From Pseudomonadota bacterium (GTDB lineage: Bacteria > Pseudomonadota > Gammaproteobacteria > Steroidobacterales > Steroidobacteraceae), in assembly GCA_028067895.1 (NCBI GenBank), contig JAPTUI010000213.1, positions 1 to 10,043 of the forward strand: DNA of 10,043 nt, written 5' to 3'. Positions 8,193-10,043 of the stretch are shown in pieces (within the stretch, counting starts at the first letter, position 1; every line of letters begins with the position of its first letter). The position numbers and the translations under genes were made by a program. The notes below the pieces were generated by a model. That model saw only the letters and a list, made by a program, of their open reading frames with translations, was not told where the DNA came from and did no database searches.

Positions 8193-9681
8193 TGGCGACT
8201 CGTGCTGCCTCGGGTGAATTGGATCGTGCTCTGATCGCGATTTCTCCATTGCCGGTCGACGTTGGAATGAGTCCGGGCTTTTCGACTTTCTGGCCAGCCG
8301 ACAACTTCGCCCAGTATCCCCGGTGCGGCACGGGGATGCCGGCGCGGCGGCACGCCTTCGCAAGGCCCACGTCGGTGACGCCATACGTCTCGGCCAGCGT
8401 CGCGATCGGCTGCGACCAGACCAGATCGTAGAGCTCCTGGCGGCTGAACCGATGAACATGGTGGCCGGTGTTCGTGACCATGCTCTGGTTATCCCGGGTT
8501 TTTCTCTTGCGGCGGGTTGTTTTGGATGCAGCAATCCCGCGTAATCGCTCGCCGTGGCGATCGAGAGCGCTTTGCCGGTGTTCCGTCTGGAAGTACGCAT
8601 ATCCGGCGGTTGTCTTCGGATCTTTGTGATTCAGAACGGCGCCGACCAAGTGCAGCGACACGCCGTCTTGCACGAGCCAGGATCCGACGGTGCGCCGCAG
8701 ATCGTGGATCCTGATGTCCTGCAGTCCCGCGGCGGTTCGAACCCGGGTCCAGGCCGAACGCAGATCCTTCAGCGGTTGGCCGACAAAGGGTCCGCAGATG
8801 ATGTAGGGGTTCCCCTGGATTCGCGGAATCATCTTCAGCCGTTCGACGGCCACGGTGGAGAGGGGAGCGAGCACGGGTTCCCCGTTCTTGGTACGTCCGA
8901 TCGCCAGCGTCCGCCGATCCCAGTCGACGTCGCGCCACTGGGCCCTCAGAAGCTCCTTCTTGCGAACCCCAGTGAGCAGCAGCAGCCAGAGCGCGTGGCG
9001 CGCATGCTCATTGAGCTCGCCATCGATAGCGCGCGCCAGTGCGGGCATCTGCTCGCGGGTCACGTACACCTTACGTTTGCGCTCCGGGAACTCCTCGATG
9101 CCGGTGCAGGGGTTCGGGAACCCCCTCGGGACGAGACCCCAGGTCTCCGCGCAGTGGTACATCTTGCGTACGATCTCGAGCAGTCGGTTCGCGGCGTAGG
9201 GACGCTGGGCACCGTACGCGGAGTGGATGTCGGCGATATCCGCCGGGGTGACCATCACCGCAAGCCGGGACCCCAGCTTAGGAACGAGGAGGCGGTTCAG
9301 GTACCGCTCGTCGGTGCTCCCGCTTTGCTTCTTGGGCTTCGCGTGCTTGCTCAGATAGACGTCGACGAGCGACTTCACCGTATTCGCCGCCCTCAAGGCA
9401 TCACCGTCCGCCTGAGGATCTTCCCGGTCTGCGACCTGGCCGAGAAATGCGCGCGCCTTCCTGCGCGCGTTCGAGAGTGTCAGTGCGTCTGCGCGGCCGA
9501 GATTGGCGAGCCGTTTGCGATGGTTCACCCGATAAGTGACCACGTACGCCCGGCGACCGGACGGATACACCCGCAAACCGAAACAGGGGATCTCCTCGTC
9601 CCAGTAAATGCATTGTGCGTTTTTCTCGCCGAAATACGGCACAATTCGCACGGTGTCTTGCCGGAGCTTTGCAGTGGACAT
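8182..9681 (-). CDS. P4-like tyrosine recombinase (island integrase) with an extra C-terminal domain
   Basis: This 499-aa site-specific recombinase starts with a P4-type arm-binding domain (FGLRVYPSGRRAYVVTYR, about residues 33-50, as in DUF4102 proteins), then a core-binding SAM-like region, then the catalytic domain. All catalytic residues are visible: R240 (TGVRKKE), K265 (GRTKNGE), H326 and R329 (HDLRR), H352 (LNHKD) and nucleophile Y361. After about residue 385 come a basic linker and a domain absent from ordinary P4 integrases (residues 410-460, ELYDLVW through VPHRGYWAKL), which also occurs in other bacterial proteins and looks helix-turn-helix-like. It would integrate and excise the island at the tRNA-Arg site about 160 bp from its start. 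The reading frame is open upstream to 9843 but offers no ATG, GTG or TTG, so ATG 9681 is the start. No strong Shine-Dalgarno sequence is seen. Confidence 0.93.
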   Translation of the reverse strand: MSTAKLRQDTVRIVPYFGEKNAQCIYWDEEIPCFGLRVYPSGRRAYVVTYRVNHRKRLANLGRADALTLSNARRKARAFLGQVADREDPQADGDALRAANTVKSLVDVYLSKHAKPKKQSGSTDERYLNRLLVPKLGSRLAVMVTPADIADIHSAYGAQRPYAANRLLEIVRKMYHCAETWGLVPRGFPNPCTGIEEFPERKRKVYVTREQMPALARAIDGELNEHARHALWLLLLTGVRKKELLRAQWRDVDWDRRTLAIGRTKNGEPVLAPLSTVAVERLKMIPRIQGNPYIICGPFVGQPLKDLRSAWTRVRTAAGLQDIRIHDLRRTVGSWLVQDGVSLHLVGAVLNHKDPKTTAGYAYFQTEHRQSALDRHGERLRGIAASKTTRRKRKTRDNQSMVTNTGHHVHRFSRQELYDLVWSQPIATLAETYGVTDVGLAKACRRAGIPVPHRGYWAKLSAGQKVEKPGLIPTSTGNGEIAIRARSNSPEAARVANAA

Positions 9682-9685
9682 GGGG

Positions 9686-9696
9686 GATTCGAACTC
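9686..9696 (-). repeat. 11-bp T-loop-like sequence just upstream of the integrase start, inverted copy of the att T-arm
   Basis: GAGTTCGAATC is read on the minus strand here and recurs on the plus strand at 9860-9870 within the tRNA-Arg fragment. The two form a perfect 11-bp inverted repeat separated by 163 bp. It may be chance, because TTCGAA is self-complementary, or an integrase-related site. Confidence 0.5.
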
Positions 9697-9701
9697 GCCT
9701 T

Positions 9702-9723
9702 TTGAGTGACCATTGAGTGACCA
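9702..9723 (+). repeat. Perfect tandem repeat, two copies of an 11-bp unit, upstream of the integrase gene
   Basis: TTGAGTGACCA occurs at 9702-9712 and again immediately at 9713-9723, starting 20 bp upstream of the integrase ATG. The one-helical-turn spacing on one DNA face fits a protein-binding site such as an operator or an integrase arm site. No binding protein can be named. Confidence 0.6.
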
Positions 9724-9802
9724 ACACCGAGGGTACTCGGGCGCATCCCGACCTGCAATAGCGCAGAGGGCAAGTTGTAAGTGATTGAAAAGAAAAGAGT
9801 AA

Positions 9803-9832
9803 CGAAGCCAGGCGAAGCGTGGCGAAGTCGGC
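9803..9832 (+). repeat. Three tandem imperfect 10-bp repeats beside the att core
   Basis: CGAAGCCAGG, CGAAGCGTGG and CGAAGTCGGC follow each other without gaps. The first two match at 8 of 10 positions and all three share CGAAG. They end about five bases before the tRNA-like sequence, where recombinase or accessory-factor arm sites are expected. That role is inferred. Confidence 0.5.
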
Positions 9833-9837
9833 GTAAT

Positions 9838-9885
9838 TGGCTACGAACCATGAGGTCGGGAGTTCGAATCTCTCCGGGCGCGCCA
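9838..9885 (+). other. Integration site (att): 3' half of a tRNA-Arg(ACG) gene
   Basis: The sequence matches the 3' half of a tRNA from the anticodon loop on: loop CTACGAA (9841-9847) with anticodon ACG at 9843-9845, variable segment AGGTC, T-stem GGGAG paired with CTCTC (9858-9862 and 9870-9874) around the loop TTCGAAT, acceptor strand CGGGCGC, discriminator G and encoded CCA at 9883-9885. The upstream bases cannot supply a GCGCCCG acceptor strand or a D-arm, and the 5' anticodon stem (ATTGG) pairs with CCATG at only three positions. It is therefore a truncated copy, the direct repeat left when an island inserts at the anticodon region. The crossover lies near 9838-9841. Confidence 0.85.
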
Positions 9886-9924
9886 ATTATTCAAAGACTT
9901 GCGAACGCTCACCTAACACGGAGG

Positions 9925-9953
9925 GGTGAATATTCCGGGCATTGGTGAATATT
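9925..9953 (+). repeat. Two direct copies of GGTGAATATT
   Basis: The 10-bp word occurs at 9925-9934 and 9944-9953, 19 bp apart, between the att site and the second recombinase gene. AATATT is self-complementary. These may be binding sites for the neighbouring recombinase or simple chance in a short AT-rich spacer. Confidence 0.4.
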
Positions 9954-9954
9954 T

Positions 9955-10043
9955 TCAGCTCCTGGGCTTCGCGCGGGTCATACCCCTGAGATAGAACCGC
10001 TTCGTCGTAGCCACGTCTGTGTGCCCCAGCCGGTCCCGCGCTT
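9955..10043 (-). CDS. C-terminal end of a second tyrosine recombinase (partial, start outside window)
   Basis: The minus strand reads ARDRLGHTDVATTKRFYLRG and then MTRAKPRS before a TGA at 9955-9957. GHTDVATTKRFY is the final catalytic block of tyrosine recombinases: the H of LGH and the nucleophilic tyrosine (RFY) with the usual spacing between them. The stretch differs from the matching block of the integrase at 8182-9681 (LNHKDPKTTAGY), and the protein ends 11 residues after the tyrosine, so it belongs to a different subfamily, closer to Xer/phage-type enzymes. Only 28 residues lie in the window, so the complete domain structure and intactness are unknown. Its 3' end faces the att site, about 70 bp away. 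Confidence 0.8.
   Translation of the reverse strand, partial: ARDRLGHTDVATTKRFYLRGMTRAKPRS

Noticed and set aside
8554..9705. 383-aa plus-strand ORF
   Set aside because: It is antisense to the integrase, whose catalytic residues are all intact; shadow of codon bias.
9810..9885. Complete functional tRNA gene
   Set aside because: The 3' half is good, but no 5' acceptor strand complementary to CGGGCGC and no D-arm are present, and the anticodon stem does not close.
9401..9886. Minus-strand ORF beginning MARPERFELPTSWFVAN
   Set aside because: Its start is antisense translation of the tRNA T-arm and acceptor, a well-known source of false proteins, and the rest lies in another frame of the integrase gene.
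1..10043. CRISPR array, rRNA or transposase
   Set aside because: No regularly spaced repeats with unique spacers, no rRNA-like sequence and no transposase motifs or IS-type terminal inverted repeats were seen.

Overview
The window reads as the distal end of a defence island in a high-GC bacterium, most likely a proteobacterium. This rests on GC-rich codon use, Shine-Dalgarno-led overlapping genes, and a tRNA-Arg fragment whose acceptor stem and T-arm look proteobacterial. The species cannot be told from the sequence.

Positions 1-6352 (+ strand) hold the downstream part of a DISARM anti-phage locus: the C-terminal tail of a large PglX/type IIG-like adenine methyltransferase (probably drmMI), then drmA (SF2 helicase), drmB (DUF1998 protein) and drmC (single-HKD phospholipase D-like protein). 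All junctions overlap by 4 bases (ATGA, ATGA, GTGA), so this is one translationally coupled operon. A methyltransferase directly before drmA points to class 1 DISARM. Any drmD gene would lie left of the window. In the DISARM model the methyltransferase marks self DNA while DrmA and DrmB form a DNA-sensing helicase complex; DrmC is an accessory PLD-family protein.

Positions 6336-8062 (- strand) hold a two-gene unit running towards drmC and overlapping its 3' end by 17 bp. It encodes a 71-aa protein of unknown function and a 504-aa protein with a C-terminal PD-(D/E)XK-like nuclease signature (D410, E424-x-K426, Q440-x3-Y444). Neither is recognised as part of a named system. This is the best candidate here for an undescribed defence module.

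Positions 8073-9681 (- strand) hold a P4-like tyrosine recombinase with all catalytic residues and an unusual extra C-terminal domain, followed by a doubtful 39-aa ORF.

Positions 9682-10043 hold the attachment region: short repeats, then the 3' half of a tRNA-Arg(ACG) gene ending in CCA at 9885. This is a typical island boundary left by integration in the anticodon region. About 70 bp beyond it lies the C-terminus of a second, unrelated-looking tyrosine recombinase, so two mobile elements or integration events abut here. The intact tRNA-Arg gene is predicted at the far (left) end of the island.
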